Shown: one piece after another, positions 25,214-35,234 of the stretch | Position numbering within the stretch: the stretch's first letter is position 1 | How the letters are laid out: each line of letters starts with the position of its first letter | DNA from: Actinomycetota bacterium | Lineage (GTDB): Bacteria; Actinomycetota; Acidimicrobiia; Acidimicrobiales; Ilumatobacteraceae | Length of the DNA stretch: 61,119 nt | Assembly: GCA_005790505.1 (NCBI GenBank) | Contig: SXUP01000030.1 | Span: 1-61,119 of the forward strand | Direction of reading: 5' to 3' | Program-made: the position numbers and the translations under genes | Notes under the pieces: model-generated | The model's database searches: none | The model's input: only the letters and a program-made list of their open reading frames with translations | What the model was told of the DNA's origin: nothing

Positions 25214-27378
25214 TAATCACGCACCGTTGATCCGCTACCAACAAGGCAAAGTGGATTTCTCAGTGATTGCGCAGTCGCCGGAGCGACACTGCTGCGATCG
25301 AGTGGATCCGCAGGGACCACTGTGTCGGGGCGGATGCGTCCTGCAAGCGCTGTGAAAATACATTTCACCACTGGTGCTGCAGCCCGCGATCCGTAACCAC
25401 TTTTTTCTAAATACGCGTAAATTGAATACGGTTTATCGGGATTTTTGCTGAATGCCCCAAAGGCAGACGAGTCATTCCAAGGAAGATTTCCAAATCCTTG
25501 CGCCGTACCCGTCTTTCCAGCCAAAGGAATAACAGCCTTGGGGTAACTTTTGAACAGTCTTTCCCCTGTTGTTGAGTGATAGATATCTGATCTCACTCCA
25601 GGCCCATTTATTACGCGAGTTAAACCTTCCACGATTGGATCTCGAATCTCTGCAGGCATATTCATGTCACGATTTACAACAGGATCCAACAAGTCAATGA
25701 TGACTACTCCAGTACCAAAATTAAGTCGTCCAGATTTTGCAACCTGAGTTCCCGAAGCCCAAACAGAACGAACCACCTTTGGTCGCAAAACCAATCCGCC
25801 GTTAGCGAGCGCACCATAAGCAACAGCCATCTGCAGAGGGGTTGCCGACATCAAGCCTTGGCCGATGGAAAATTGAACATTGTCGCCAACGTAATAACTG
25901 CGACCTTCATCCTCTGTGATCGCCCCTACCGCGGCCAACCGTTTTTTCAAATCTTTACTTGGCACTGTTCCAACGAATTCATATGGAAGGTCAATCTCAG
26001 TTGGTGAACCAAACCCAAATTGACGCACTTCTTCTTCAAGCACTGGACGGTTTCCACGCTCCGAAAAAATTTCTTCTCCAATTTTATAAAAAAAGACATC
26101 TGATGACACCGCAAGCGCATCGACCACATTGACTCGGCCATAGCGACAGGGAGCACCATTTCCGCAGGTTGCATTTTTGAAAACGCATTTGACATTAAGT
26201 TGGCACCGCTCTTCGGGGATACTCGTCAACTGATAATAACCATCGTCTTTTAGGTAGTAATCCGTGCCACCAACCAATTGTCCTGAGTGCAAGGCTGCGT
26301 AGGCAACGAAAGGTTTGAATGACGAGCCCAAGTTATAGCGACCTGAAATGGCGCGATTGACCAATATTGATTGATCTGGATCATTGTTCAAAGGAAAAAT
26401 CTGTCCAAATTTTTCTCCACTGATTCCCGAATTAAACCAGCGATTATCAAAATTTGGATAACTCGCCATCGCCAATACCTCTCCAGTGTCATGATTTAGC
26501 ACGACTGCAGACCCGGCAGGGGCCTTGTAATAAGTCACTGGCGGATACTTGGGATCGGGCACTCCGTCCAACATCACGGTTGCTGCTTCAGTGCGACGCC
26601 GAACCAACAATTCTGTTTGTAGTGCTTGCTCGGTGAATTGTTGAATTTCAAGATCTATTGAGAGTTGCACATCATTTCCCGGCACTGGCTCTTTGCGATC
26701 TAGTTCTCGCAAAACATTGCCGAGTGAATCGACTTCGTACTTCACGAAGCCTGGAACACCGCGCAACTGGTACTCGTAGGTCTGTTCAACCCCAAATTGA
26801 CCTACTCGTGCATTCGGGTCGTACCCCAAATTTTTGTACATCGAAATGTCATTTGGTTTGATCGCGCCTAAAAAGCCGACGACATGGCTCGCCATCGGGG
26901 CATAGGGATATTCTCGACGCCAATCTTCGCGCACATCAACCCCGGGATAATCTTCCGAGCGTTCCCGCAAAAAAATTCCGATATCTTCGGCTACACCTTC
27001 TTTCAACGTGACAGGCTGAAGTGGGTCATACTTTTTGCTCTGAAATTGTTTCTCAAGATCCTGAGCGGTCATGTTTAAGACGCCAGACAATCTGTCCCAC
27101 ATCTGCTGTCGCGGCAGGTCTCTAGCAATCACCAACCGATCAATGGTGATCGTCAAAATTCGTTGATTGTCTGCCAAGATGCGTCCCTTCAAATCGGCAA
27201 TTCGTCCTCGCTCGGGGACCAGCTTCACCGTACGCGTGCGAACTTCTCTCACTCGCTCTTGCAGTCCCTGAGCATCAACTGTTTGTAAAAACCACAAACG
27301 CACCGTAAGTAAGCCAATTAAAATTAGCGACACGGATCCGAGGACTGCCAGTCTTGAGCGTGCAGGCCTGTCGGTCAC
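25213..27378 (-). CDS. mrdA: penicillin-binding protein 2 (class B, transpeptidase)
   Basis: Elongation-specific DD-transpeptidase of 721 residues from GTG 27378, which overlaps the mreD stop. It has an N-terminal membrane helix (about 10-32), a dimerisation/pedestal domain (ERGRIADLKGRILADN) and the penicilloyl-serine domain with SSFK (nucleophile Ser352), SSD at 425-427 and KTG at 622-624. Between SxxK and SxD there is a short loop with four cysteines (392, 398, 405, 411), reminiscent of the zinc site of some PBP2 proteins. Partner of RodA and MreBCD encoded alongside. Confidence 0.95.
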   Translation of the reverse strand: MTDRPARSRLAVLGSVSLILIGLLTVRLWFLQTVDAQGLQERVREVRTRTVKLVPERGRIADLKGRILADNQRILTITIDRLVIARDLPRQQMWDRLSGVLNMTAQDLEKQFQSKKYDPLQPVTLKEGVAEDIGIFLRERSEDYPGVDVREDWRREYPYAPMASHVVGFLGAIKPNDISMYKNLGYDPNARVGQFGVEQTYEYQLRGVPGFVKYEVDSLGNVLRELDRKEPVPGNDVQLSIDLEIQQFTEQALQTELLVRRRTEAATVMLDGVPDPKYPPVTYYKAPAGSAVVLNHDTGEVLAMASYPNFDNRWFNSGISGEKFGQIFPLNNDPDQSILVNRAISGRYNLGSSFKPFVAYAALHSGQLVGGTDYYLKDDGYYQLTSIPEERCQLNVKCVFKNATCGNGAPCRYGRVNVVDALAVSSDVFFYKIGEEIFSERGNRPVLEEEVRQFGFGSPTEIDLPYEFVGTVPSKDLKKRLAAVGAITEDEGRSYYVGDNVQFSIGQGLMSATPLQMAVAYGALANGGLVLRPKVVRSVWASGTQVAKSGRLNFGTGVVIIDLLDPVVNRDMNMPAEIRDPIVEGLTRVINGPGVRSDIYHSTTGERLFKSYPKAVIPLAGKTGTAQGFGNLPWNDSSAFGAFSKNPDKPYSIYAYLEKSGYGSRAAAPVVKCIFTALAGRIRPDTVVPADPLDRSSVAPATAQSLRNPLCLVGSGSTVRD

Positions 27379-27896
27379 AGTCCAGCCTTGCTTGGCTCAG
27401 TCAACACAAAGCGGCACAGACTCGTCGCGGGAACGGTAACCGCGGCGTTTGTGAGCCCCACGACTAGCGCGACGACAATAATCTGTCGACTCATCACGCC
27501 CTCGCGACCCACGATGGTGAGCGCGACAGGCATCAGCAACATGCCAAGTCCTGACGACATTCCCCCTAATAACATTCGCGTCCACCAAGTGGGTTCATGG
27601 ACGAATGCGTTCGCGGTGCCAGCAATGTAACCAACAATCGCAAAGACCACCGCTCCAAGCCCGAGTGGTGAACTAAGCACGAGGTCGTACATCATTCCAA
27701 TGGCAAAGCCAGCAATTGCCCCCACTTCTGAACCACGTGCCAAACCACTGCTCGTCGCAAGCAGCAACATGACTTGTAAACAAACGCCGAACGGACGCAT
27801 CGTATTAAAAATAGTTGTCTGAAACGAGAGCACAACAAGCGCCAACAAAAACAATCGGGTGGCAGGCTTCTGGGCGATTATGAGGATCATGTTCAT
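27375..27896 (-). CDS. mreD: rod shape-determining protein MreD
   Basis: A 173-residue membrane protein with five or six hydrophobic segments, small size and position between mreC and mrdA that are diagnostic of MreD; primary sequence conservation in this family is low. It links MreC to the elongasome. Its ATG overlaps the mreC stop (ATGA) and its stop overlaps the mrdA start (GTGA). Confidence 0.88.
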   Translation of the reverse strand: MNMILIIAQKPATRLFLLALVVLSFQTTIFNTMRPFGVCLQVMLLLATSSGLARGSEVGAIAGFAIGMMYDLVLSSPLGLGAVVFAIVGYIAGTANAFVHEPTWWTRMLLGGMSSGLGMLLMPVALTIVGREGVMSRQIIVVALVVGLTNAAVTVPATSLCRFVLTEPSKAGL

Positions 27897-28999
27897 GGTG
27901 CTCCCGGCCGTTCCGTTGATGGCTGATAAAGCAAAACACGAACAAAGTTTAGCGAATCAAGATTCGCCGCTACTTTGACCTCAAGTAGTGGACCAAGCGT
28001 TCCCGTGCGCGAGATTATTCGCGACACAGTTCCCACGACAATGTCTGGAGGAGCAAGAGATGTAGCTCCTCCCGAAGACACAATGGGAGATCCAACATAA
28101 ACAGATCCAAAACGCGGCTGATTTTCGATAAAACGCACGATTGGGGTCCGCAATATCCCCCGACCTTCGAGAGCTCCTGTCTCGCGTAGTGGCAGGTTTG
28201 CTCCTGGCGGAACGGTGATCTGTGAATCATTGCCCTGTCCGGGACGGATGTCTCCTACAGACGCGTCATCTGGAGATGGATTTATCTGCGAGGTGCTAGG
28301 AATCGTTGCGACAGTAACGCCCGGCGTGAACCCTGAAATAGTATTTTTGGGGGCAATGGTCGTCGTGGTTGTAGAAGTTGTAGAAGTTGTTGTTGTGGTT
28401 TGTGCTGACTCAGGCCCCAAGACAGGAACCGTGACTACGGGAGGCGGTTGATTGACGATTTTAACCGAAAGTGAATAGGCGGGATCAGTAATGAGCATGA
28501 CAACAGCCCGATCATCAAGAGATTCAGTGACCTTGCCAATCAAACCTGCCGCATTTAGCACCGGCATTCCAACCCTGATCCCACATCGTCTACCCTGATT
28601 AATCTCGACTGTCTGAGAAAAGTTTGATGGAGATTGGCCGACAACCTGACCTGTGCAGGAATCAATACCGGCAAGAGTTGGTAGCCCATTAAGTGCAAGT
28701 AATTCTTGTGCTTCGCGCACACCAGCAATGTTGGCGATAGTTGCTCCCTCTTGGCGCGCAATCAAATCTTTTAGGCGCTTATTTTCTTTTGATACATCGC
28801 CATAGTCTGTCATTCCATGCCAAATGTTGTTGATCGGCGTCGTGATGACGCGGGTCGCTCCTTCAACAGGTTGAAAAATTACTCCGAACAATCGTCTTAA
28901 ACCTGATACTGGAAAACTGTCGCGCAAATCCATCGTGATCAGCAGTATTGAAGTCAATGCAAGTATTGCAATGACGCGTTGGCGCGACAATCCTCCCAT
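27893..28999 (-). CDS. mreC: rod shape-determining protein MreC with Thr-rich insertion
   Basis: A 368-residue elongasome scaffold: N-terminal membrane helix (8-24), coiled-coil (ENKRLKDLIARQE, 72-84) and extracytoplasmic beta domains with conserved GMPVLNAAGLIGKV and SSGGATSLAPPDIVVGTV. Between the two beta halves, about residues 185-272, lies a low-complexity insertion including a run of Thr with few Ser (201-214) and a Pro/Asp-rich stretch. Typical MreC proteins are 270-300 residues. The insertion is extracytoplasmic by topology. It lies 14 bp behind mreB. Confidence 0.93.
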   Translation of the reverse strand: MGGLSRQRVIAILALTSILLITMDLRDSFPVSGLRRLFGVIFQPVEGATRVITTPINNIWHGMTDYGDVSKENKRLKDLIARQEGATIANIAGVREAQELLALNGLPTLAGIDSCTGQVVGQSPSNFSQTVEINQGRRCGIRVGMPVLNAAGLIGKVTESLDDRAVVMLITDPAYSLSVKIVNQPPPVVTVPVLGPESAQTTTTTSTTSTTTTTIAPKNTISGFTPGVTVATIPSTSQINPSPDDASVGDIRPGQGNDSQITVPPGANLPLRETGALEGRGILRTPIVRFIENQPRFGSVYVGSPIVSSGGATSLAPPDIVVGTVSRIISRTGTLGPLLEVKVAANLDSLNFVRVLLYQPSTERPGAP

Positions 29000-29013
29000 G
29001 AGAATGCTCGTCC

Positions 29014-30051
29014 CTAATACTCAAGGCTTGGCGAGGCTGTAGTGCTACTCATCGCCTCGATGTTTTCCAGTGCTCGCCCTGAACCAATCACGACAGCATA
29101 AAGAGGATTAGATGAGATGTAGCACGGCATTCCCGTCTCTCGTGTAACACGATCCGTGAGTCCCGCTAGTAACGCCCCTCCCCCAGACAAGTAGATTCCC
29201 CGATCCATGATGTCGGCAGATAGTTCTGGTGGAGTGCGGTCAAGGGTTGCTTTTATGACATCAACGATTGATGTCAACTGTTCGGCAATCGCCTCGCGCA
29301 CATTTTCTGAACTGATTTCAATCGTCTGTGGCAATCCAGACACCGTGTTCCTGCCACCGATATCGGCATTTAGTTCTTGCGTCAGTCGGGTTGCAGAACC
29401 CATTTGAATTTTGATTTCTTCTGCCGTGTTTTCACCAATGTCGAGGGAAAATTCCCGACGCACATAAGCAATAATCGCTGCATCAATTTCATCACCGGCA
29501 ACGCGGATACTTTGAGACACCACGATTCCGCCTAAGGAGACCACGGCAACCTCTGTCGTTCCCCCTCCGATGTCGACGATCATATTGCCACTCGGCTCGT
29601 GTACTGGTAAATCGGCTCCAATGGCTGCGGCCATCGGCTCTTCGATGATATGCACAGGTTTACGGGCACCTGCATACTCAGCCGCGTCCTGGACTGCTCT
29701 TTGCTCGACACCCGTGATACCCGACGGAACACAAATAATCATGCGCGGCTTACTCCAGCGACTATTGGACACTTGCTGGATGAAATATCTCAACATTTTC
29801 TCACAGGTGTCAAAATCTGAAATCACTCCATCTTTTAGAGGTCTCACCACCTTGATATTGGCTGGAGTTCGCCCCAGCATCCGTTTTGCCTCTGCCCCGA
29901 CTGCAACTGGTCTGCCATCGCGAATATCAATGGCTACGACCGAAGGTTCATTCAGCACAATTCCCTGTCCCCGAACGTAAACCAAGGTATTGGCGGTTCC
30001 AAGATCAATGGCGATATCTCGCCCGATGGATAAGGGATTTTTACGGCTCAT
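29014..30051 (-). CDS. mreB: cell shape protein MreB (actin-like)
   Basis: A 345-residue bacterial actin that forms membrane-associated filaments guiding cell-wall elongation. Motifs: phosphate 1 DLGTANTLVYVRG, ANKPSVV-like LNEPSVVAID, phosphate 2 IVDIGGGTTEVAVVS, and the adenosine motif YLSGGGALLAGL. It is the first gene of mreBCD-mrdA-rodA, pointing to a rod-shaped or elongating cell. A TACACT box (30105 to 30100) about 50 nt upstream may be the -10. Confidence 0.97.
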   Translation of the reverse strand: MSRKNPLSIGRDIAIDLGTANTLVYVRGQGIVLNEPSVVAIDIRDGRPVAVGAEAKRMLGRTPANIKVVRPLKDGVISDFDTCEKMLRYFIQQVSNSRWSKPRMIICVPSGITGVEQRAVQDAAEYAGARKPVHIIEEPMAAAIGADLPVHEPSGNMIVDIGGGTTEVAVVSLGGIVVSQSIRVAGDEIDAAIIAYVRREFSLDIGENTAEEIKIQMGSATRLTQELNADIGGRNTVSGLPQTIEISSENVREAIAEQLTSIVDVIKATLDRTPPELSADIMDRGIYLSGGGALLAGLTDRVTRETGMPCYISSNPLYAVVIGSGRALENIEAMSSTTASPSLEY

Positions 30052-30117
30052 AAGGTGTGGTCTTGGGCCAGCATTGTCCTGCTCGCCTAGGTTCTCCCAA
30101 GTGTAGTGACGAACCCG

Positions 30118-30528
30118 CTATAGGCGAGGGAAAAAGATACCCAACTCGCGCGCCGCCGAATCGGCAGAATCACTTCCGTGTACAAGATTTTCGGTGAATT
30201 CTGTGCCTAAATCCCCGCGGATTGTGCCTGGAGAAGCCGTGCGGGGATTCGTGGCACCCATCATTGACCTGACGATTTCCCACGTGTCGGCGGGACCCTC
30301 TACCGCCATCGCAACAACAGGACCCCTCGACATGAATGCCACGAGGTCGGCATAAAAACCTTTTTCTCGATGCTCTTCGTAATGACGCGCCAGGATCTCG
30401 GCATCGAGTGAGCGCAATTCCATCGCAACGATGAGTAGCCCTTTTTTTTCGAAGCGAGACACGATGTTTCCGATCAAGCCACGCTCAACAGCGTCTGGTT
30501 TCAATAAAACAAGGGTGCGAGACGTCAT
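30118..30528 (-). CDS. ndk: nucleoside diphosphate kinase
   Basis: A 136-residue enzyme transferring gamma-phosphate between nucleoside triphosphates and diphosphates by a phosphohistidine intermediate. The N terminus SRTLVLLKPDAVERGLIGNI and the active-site NLVHGSDSADSA (His in NxxHGSDS) are diagnostic, and the length is standard. It sits between folC and mreB and has its own leaderless promoter. Confidence 0.97.
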   Translation of the reverse strand: MTSRTLVLLKPDAVERGLIGNIVSRFEKKGLLIVAMELRSLDAEILARHYEEHREKGFYADLVAFMSRGPVVAMAVEGPADTWEIVRSMMGATNPRTASPGTIRGDLGTEFTENLVHGSDSADSAARELGIFFPRL

Positions 30529-30534
30529 GGGAAC

Positions 30535-30540
30535 AGGATA
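30535..30540 (-). promoter_or_regulatory. -10 box TATCCT, leaderless promoter of ndk
   Basis: TATCCT (30540 to 30535), 6 nt, then ATG 30528. Confidence 0.55.
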
Positions 30541-30567
30541 ATTGGAAAATATCGCATTTTGACAGCC

Positions 30568-31863
30568 TCAGGGCAGGATAAGTCGCAAATGCGGTCGTGC
30601 TGCGCCGACTACATAGAGCGAACCAGCAATCAAAATCGCATCATCGGATGACGCATCTTGCACGGCACGATCACAGGCCTCTTGCACCGAACGCTCCACC
30701 ACCACGTCCGAGCAGCCAAGCCCCTGAGCAGCCAGTGCAATTTCTTCCCCACTGCGTGCTCTAGGTGACGGGGCTGTGCAGCAAATAACCAAGTCAAATT
30801 CGTCAGTGCGAAGAGCTGACAGCGTGTCATTAATATCTCTGCCCTGCAGTGCGCCGACAATCAGGATTCGCCTTCCGGGTGGATCAAAATCCTCAAAAAA
30901 TACCTGAGCGCAAACATCAGCTCCTGCTGGATTATGAGCACCATCCAAAATAACGAGTGGTTGATACCCGACAATCTCAAACCGTCCGGGCATACTCACG
31001 TTGGCGAACGCCTCTTCAACAGTTTCAAAATGCAATGGAGCCCGAAAGAACTCCTCCACTGCCATCAACGCAACTGCTGCATTTTCACCTTGATGGGCAC
31101 CGTGCAGGGGTAAATACAATTCAGCAAAATCACCGCGTTGAGTCCGAATATGTAAAAGTCTCCCACCCAATGCGAGTTGATTATCAAGGACACTAAAATC
31201 CTCGTCCATTATGAGAATTTGATCACTTGTCTCTTTACGAAAAATATCAACAAGGCTTGATCGTGTCTCGCCACTCACAACAGACGAATCATGCTTGATG
31301 ATGCCGGCTTTCTCGCGTGCGATGTCAGAAAGTTCAGGACCGGCGAACTCCGTATGGTCAAGGGCAATGTTGGTAATCACTGCAACATCAGCATTGACGA
31401 CGTTGGTGGCGTCCCACCTTCCGAGCATGCCGACTTCAATCACCCCAACATCAACGGCATTATCGGCAAACCATCGAAAAGCTGCCACAGTGACAATCTC
31501 AAAATAACTTGGTCTCACACCAGCCAGTACCTCTGCATCGGCTACCGATGCAACAGCATCTCCAAATTCCTCATCAGAAATTGCTTCACCGTCAATCGCC
31601 AATCGTTCGTTTATTTTCTCTAAATGGGGGCTGGAGTAGGTGCCTACACGCAGGCCATGGGCCATCAGTAACTTAGTAATGATTTGACTTGTTGATCCCT
31701 TGCCATTTGTCCCGGTGACATGGACAATCTTGAAGAGCTTGTGTGGATCATCCAAGACAGCCAATAGCCGAAGAGTTTTATCAAGTGATGGTGATTCAAT
31801 TCGCCCCGTCTTTTCGTATGACGCGTGCTCTTCGAGATAACGCAGAGCGTCGGCAAACAGCAC
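30568..31863 (-). CDS. folC: bifunctional folylpolyglutamate/dihydrofolate synthase
   Basis: Adds glutamate to dihydropteroate and folates, 431 residues. It has the P-loop VHVTGTNGKGSTSQ, the Mur-ligase-type central domain (NIALDHTEFAGPELSDIAREKAGI) and the C-terminal ligase domain (ILDGAHNPAGADV). The GTG start at 31863 is 2 nt after the clpX stop, so translation is probably coupled to clpX. It precedes ndk as is common in actinobacteria; valS, often between clpX and folC, is absent. Confidence 0.95.
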   Translation of the reverse strand: MLFADALRYLEEHASYEKTGRIESPSLDKTLRLLAVLDDPHKLFKIVHVTGTNGKGSTSQIITKLLMAHGLRVGTYSSPHLEKINERLAIDGEAISDEEFGDAVASVADAEVLAGVRPSYFEIVTVAAFRWFADNAVDVGVIEVGMLGRWDATNVVNADVAVITNIALDHTEFAGPELSDIAREKAGIIKHDSSVVSGETRSSLVDIFRKETSDQILIMDEDFSVLDNQLALGGRLLHIRTQRGDFAELYLPLHGAHQGENAAVALMAVEEFFRAPLHFETVEEAFANVSMPGRFEIVGYQPLVILDGAHNPAGADVCAQVFFEDFDPPGRRILIVGALQGRDINDTLSALRTDEFDLVICCTAPSPRARSGEEIALAAQGLGCSDVVVERSVQEACDRAVQDASSDDAILIAGSLYVVGAARPHLRLILP

Positions 31864-31865
31864 GA

Positions 31866-33146
31866 TTACGAGGCGGCACGCCGCGGACGGGCAACACGGC
31901 TTGGGCCACGCAACACCAACTCTGGCTTGGTTTTTTCGATCACGTTTTCGATGTCCATTATTACTTTGGCGATATCTGTGCGACTTGGTAATTCATACAT
32001 GGTGTCCAGCAGTATCTCCTCCAAAATGGAACGCAGACCGCGCGCGCCCGTTCCACGCTTCAGTGCCAAATCTGCAATAGCCCCGAGCGCTGCAGCCGTA
32101 AATTCAAGTTCGACATCTTCAAACTCGAATAGTTTTTGATACTGCTTCACAAGAGAATTCTTGGGAACAGTAAGAATTTCCATTAAGGCAGCGCGATCAA
32201 GTGAATTGACTGCCCCGACCATTGGTAATCGACCAACGAATTCAGGGATCATTCCAAACTTCAGCAGATCTTCGGGCAACACCTGTGCAAACAAGTCGCC
32301 CGGATCTTTTTCTGCTTTGGATTTGACTGTGCCGTGGAATCCGACACCTTTGTGGCCAATTCGCTGTTCAATAATTTGTTCGAGACCAGCAAATGCCCCA
32401 CCACAAATAAACAAAACATTGGTGGTGTCAATTTGAATGAACTCTTGATGTGGATGCTTCCGTCCACCCTGAGGTGGCACCGACGCAACCGTTCCTTCCA
32501 AGATCTTGAGTAGTGCTTGTTGCACGCCCTCACCCGAAACATCTCGGGTGATACTTGGATTCTCCGATTTGCGGGCAACTTTATCGATTTCGTCGATGTA
32601 CACGATCCCAGCTTCAGCTTTTTTTACATCAAAGTCTGCGGCCTGCAACAATTTCAATAAAATATTTTCAACGTCTTCTCCGACATAACCAGCTTCCGTG
32701 AGTGCCGTTGCATCTGCGATTGCAAACGGCACATTCAACAGACGTGCCAAAGTTTGTGCCATATGGGTTTTACCGCAACCAGTTGGACCCAGAAGTAAGA
32801 TATTGCTTTTCGCTAATTCAACTTCGTCGCGACGACTACTGCTTTGCTGCTGGTATTGCAAGCGACGATAGTGATGGAAAACAGCAACAGCCAAGACTTT
32901 TTTTGCATGGTCTTGCCCAACGACGTACTGATCCAGGAAGGCTCTTGTCTCTTGTGGGGTCGGGAGTACTTCAAATCGAACGTCTCCTTTTTCGGCCAAT
33001 TCTTCTTCGATGATTTCGTTGCACAGATCAACGCACTCATCACATATGTAGACACCCGGTCCGGCGATGAGTTTTTTGACATGTTTCTGCGACTTTCCGC
33101 AGAACGAGCACTTCAGAATCTCTCCTGAGTCTCCAAATTTGGCCAC
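31866..33146 (-). CDS. clpX: ATP-dependent Clp protease ATP-binding subunit ClpX
   Basis: AAA+ unfoldase of 426 residues feeding substrates to ClpP. An N-terminal zinc-binding domain (CSFCGKSQ...YICDEC), Walker A GPTGCGKT, Walker B IVYIDEID, the pore loop GYVGEDVE and the IGF-type ClpP contact ([10 protein letters not shown]) are seen. GTG 33146 follows AGAGG at proper spacing. It lies 20 bp behind clpP. Confidence 0.97.
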   Translation of the reverse strand: MAKFGDSGEILKCSFCGKSQKHVKKLIAGPGVYICDECVDLCNEIIEEELAEKGDVRFEVLPTPQETRAFLDQYVVGQDHAKKVLAVAVFHHYRRLQYQQQSSSRRDEVELAKSNILLLGPTGCGKTHMAQTLARLLNVPFAIADATALTEAGYVGEDVENILLKLLQAADFDVKKAEAGIVYIDEIDKVARKSENPSITRDVSGEGVQQALLKILEGTVASVPPQGGRKHPHQEFIQIDTTNVLFICGGAFAGLEQIIEQRIGHKGVGFHGTVKSKAEKDPGDLFAQVLPEDLLKFGMIPEFVGRLPMVGAVNSLDRAALMEILTVPKNSLVKQYQKLFEFEDVELEFTAAALGAIADLALKRGTGARGLRSILEEILLDTMYELPSRTDIAKVIMDIENVIEKTKPELVLRGPSRVARPRRAAS

Positions 33147-33166
33147 GAGGCACCTCTCGGTTGTGG

Positions 33167-33793
33167 TCAGCGAATAGGGCCAGAGCGGTCCGTTAACTGA
33201 CGCGATGTAATCACATCATCGATAATGCCATACGCGAGGGCCTCATTTGCTTCCATTACGAAATCTCGGTCCGTATCAACATGAACCCGTTCAGGGGTTT
33301 GGCCTGTGTGGAACGACAAAACCTCCTCCAGAAGGTCTCTCATCCGCATTATCTCACGGGCGGCAATTTCGAGGTCAGTCACCTGGCCGTACCCGACCTG
33401 TCCATAGGGCTGGTGCAACATCACACGGCTGTGCGGCAAGGCCAACCGCTTTCCCTTGGTTCCGGCCGCCAGCAGAACCGCTGCAGCTGAAGCCGCTTGT
33501 CCGAGGCAGATAGTGGCAATATCATTTTTGATAAATTGCATCGTGTCGTAAATGGCAAATAGTGCCGTGATGTCTCCACCCGGGCTATTGATGTAGATGT
33601 TGATATCGCGATCAGGGTTTTCACTCTCAAGATGGATCAATTGCGCGCACATCAAGTTGGCAATCGTGTCATCAATGGGTGTGCCTAGAAAAATAATATT
33701 TTCTTTGAGCAACTTGCTATAGAGGTCATAGACACGCTCGCCACGACTCGTCTGTTCGGTCACGCTTGGTACGTAGTAGTTCTGGATATTCAT
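33167..33793 (-). CDS. clpP: ATP-dependent Clp protease proteolytic subunit
   Basis: A 208-residue serine protease subunit that forms the ClpXP chamber. Active-site Ser102 lies in [11 protein letters not shown], His127 in VMLHQP, and the Asp in HVDTDRDF (about 173-177). Its ATG overlaps the trigger-factor stop (ATGA). Most actinobacteria carry a tandem clpP1-clpP2 pair at this locus; here there is only one gene, directly followed by clpX. Confidence 0.96.
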   Translation of the reverse strand: MNIQNYYVPSVTEQTSRGERVYDLYSKLLKENIIFLGTPIDDTIANLMCAQLIHLESENPDRDINIYINSPGGDITALFAIYDTMQFIKNDIATICLGQAASAAAVLLAAGTKGKRLALPHSRVMLHQPYGQVGYGQVTDLEIAAREIMRMRDLLEEVLSFHTGQTPERVHVDTDRDFVMEANEALAYGIIDDVITSRQLTDRSGPIR

Positions 33794-35145
33794 TCTGTCG
33801 CCTCAATGTCTTCGTGTTCATGTTCGTGTTCGTGCTGCCCTAAGACTAGGTCACGATCCATAGTTTTGCCGTCGGCATCTACATACTCCACATTGTGGAG
33901 CAACCAATCCAAAGTCTTGGACTTGCGCATTTGAGAAACGAGGTCCAAAACTGCATCGTTTTGTTCATACGCCTGGCGCACTTTGTCTGGTGACTGCTTC
34001 ACCTGTTCAGCGATAATCCGATATTCAGATTCAATTTCATCATCGGTTACCTCAATCTGTTGGGCTACGCCAACCGCCCTTAGTGCAAGATCGACCTTGA
34101 CGGCTTTTTGCGACTGGACCCTGAGACCCTCAAGGAACGACTCTGGATTCTGACCAGTCGCCGAAAGCCACTGGTCGAGGGCTATTCCTTGCTTTTGAAA
34201 TTGCGCAATAGTGTTTTTTACTCGACTTTGAAAATCATTATTGACCATCGACTCAGGAGCCTCAATGTCTACAAGTTCGGCAAGAGCATCGGTTACTTTT
34301 TCCATCACCGAATTTCGCATCTGATTTAGTCGACCCGTCGTGAGTCGCTCAAGGGTGAAATCTTTCCACGCAGCGACGGAATCAAATTCAGGAATTGTAT
34401 TTTGCACCCACTCATCGGTTAACTCGGGTAAATCAAGGGTCTGCACCTTTTGTACCTTCACCACGAAATCTGCTGGTATCTCAGTTCCGTTTGGTGTCGC
34501 AGTGAAAAGAAGTTCTGCGCCGGCAACGGCGCCGATTAGTTCATCATCAAACCCCGGGGCAACCCAACCACGACCAATTTCATAGGTCCAGTCCTCGGTG
34601 TTGAGACCAGCTACTGGCTCACCATCTCTCTGGCCTGCTAGATCGACAATCACATAATCACCAGATTGTGCCGCACGATCAACGTCTGTCAACACGCCAT
34701 GCCGACGACGCTCACCAAGAATCACTTCTTCTAAATCTTCATCCGTGACTTTGGGTGACGACAGTTCAACGCGCAGCCCCGTGTAGCCAGGGACAGTGAT
34801 CTCCGGGCGGATCTCACAAGTTGCATCAAATTTTACAATGCCTTGTTCTTGACCTTCTTTTAATTCGACGTCTGGCGTGGCGACAATGTCCACATCATGC
34901 TCACGCACAGCACGACTGAGGAACTCAGGAATCGCATCCTGAATCGCTTGAGTGCGAGCGGCACCTATACCGATGCGAGCCTCCACCACCTGGCGGGGAG
35001 CCTTGCCGGGTCGAAATCCAGGCAGACGAAGTTCCTTGCCAATCTTGCGAAAAGCAGCATCAATCTCGCGATCTACTTCGGCTTCTTCGATCTCAATACT
35101 TAGCCTTACTTTGTTGCCCTCTAGGGCTTCGAGAGTACTTTTCAC
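33790..35145 (-). CDS. tig: trigger factor (ribosome-associated chaperone) with His-Glu tail
   Basis: A folding chaperone and peptidyl-prolyl isomerase at the ribosome exit, 451 residues from GTG 35145. The ribosome-binding signature [17 protein letters not shown] lies in the N-terminal domain, followed by the FKBP-like domain ([11 protein letters not shown]) and helical C-terminal domain. The protein ends with an alternating HEHEHEHE segment, a likely metal-binding tail. TACACT (35160 to 35155) lies 9 nt before the start; a GTG at 35172 is also in frame but would be upstream of that promoter. Heads the tig-clpP-clpX-folC unit. Confidence 0.94.
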   Translation of the reverse strand: MKSTLEALEGNKVRLSIEIEEAEVDREIDAAFRKIGKELRLPGFRPGKAPRQVVEARIGIGAARTQAIQDAIPEFLSRAVREHDVDIVATPDVELKEGQEQGIVKFDATCEIRPEITVPGYTGLRVELSSPKVTDEDLEEVILGERRRHGVLTDVDRAAQSGDYVIVDLAGQRDGEPVAGLNTEDWTYEIGRGWVAPGFDDELIGAVAGAELLFTATPNGTEIPADFVVKVQKVQTLDLPELTDEWVQNTIPEFDSVAAWKDFTLERLTTGRLNQMRNSVMEKVTDALAELVDIEAPESMVNNDFQSRVKNTIAQFQKQGIALDQWLSATGQNPESFLEGLRVQSQKAVKVDLALRAVGVAQQIEVTDDEIESEYRIIAEQVKQSPDKVRQAYEQNDAVLDLVSQMRKSKTLDWLLHNVEYVDADGKTMDRDLVLGQHEHEHEHEDIEATE

Positions 35146-35154
35146 AGGATTCAG

Positions 35155-35160
35155 AGTGTA
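35155..35160 (-). promoter_or_regulatory. -10 box TACACT of tig
   Basis: TACACT ends 9 nt before GTG 35145; predicted leader 2-3 nt. It lies downstream of the alternative start at 35172, arguing against it. Confidence 0.45.
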
Positions 35161-35234
35161 TCGGCGGCGCACTCAGGGTGCTTACTTGTTCGATTGCCTC
35201 GCTAGTTGAGTGGGTAATCAGCAAGACTGTGGTC

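Noticed and set aside
28340-28420. GTT/GTG-rich repeat looking like a microsatellite or CRISPR-like array
   Set aside because: It is in frame within mreC and encodes the Thr-rich linker; there are no spacers.
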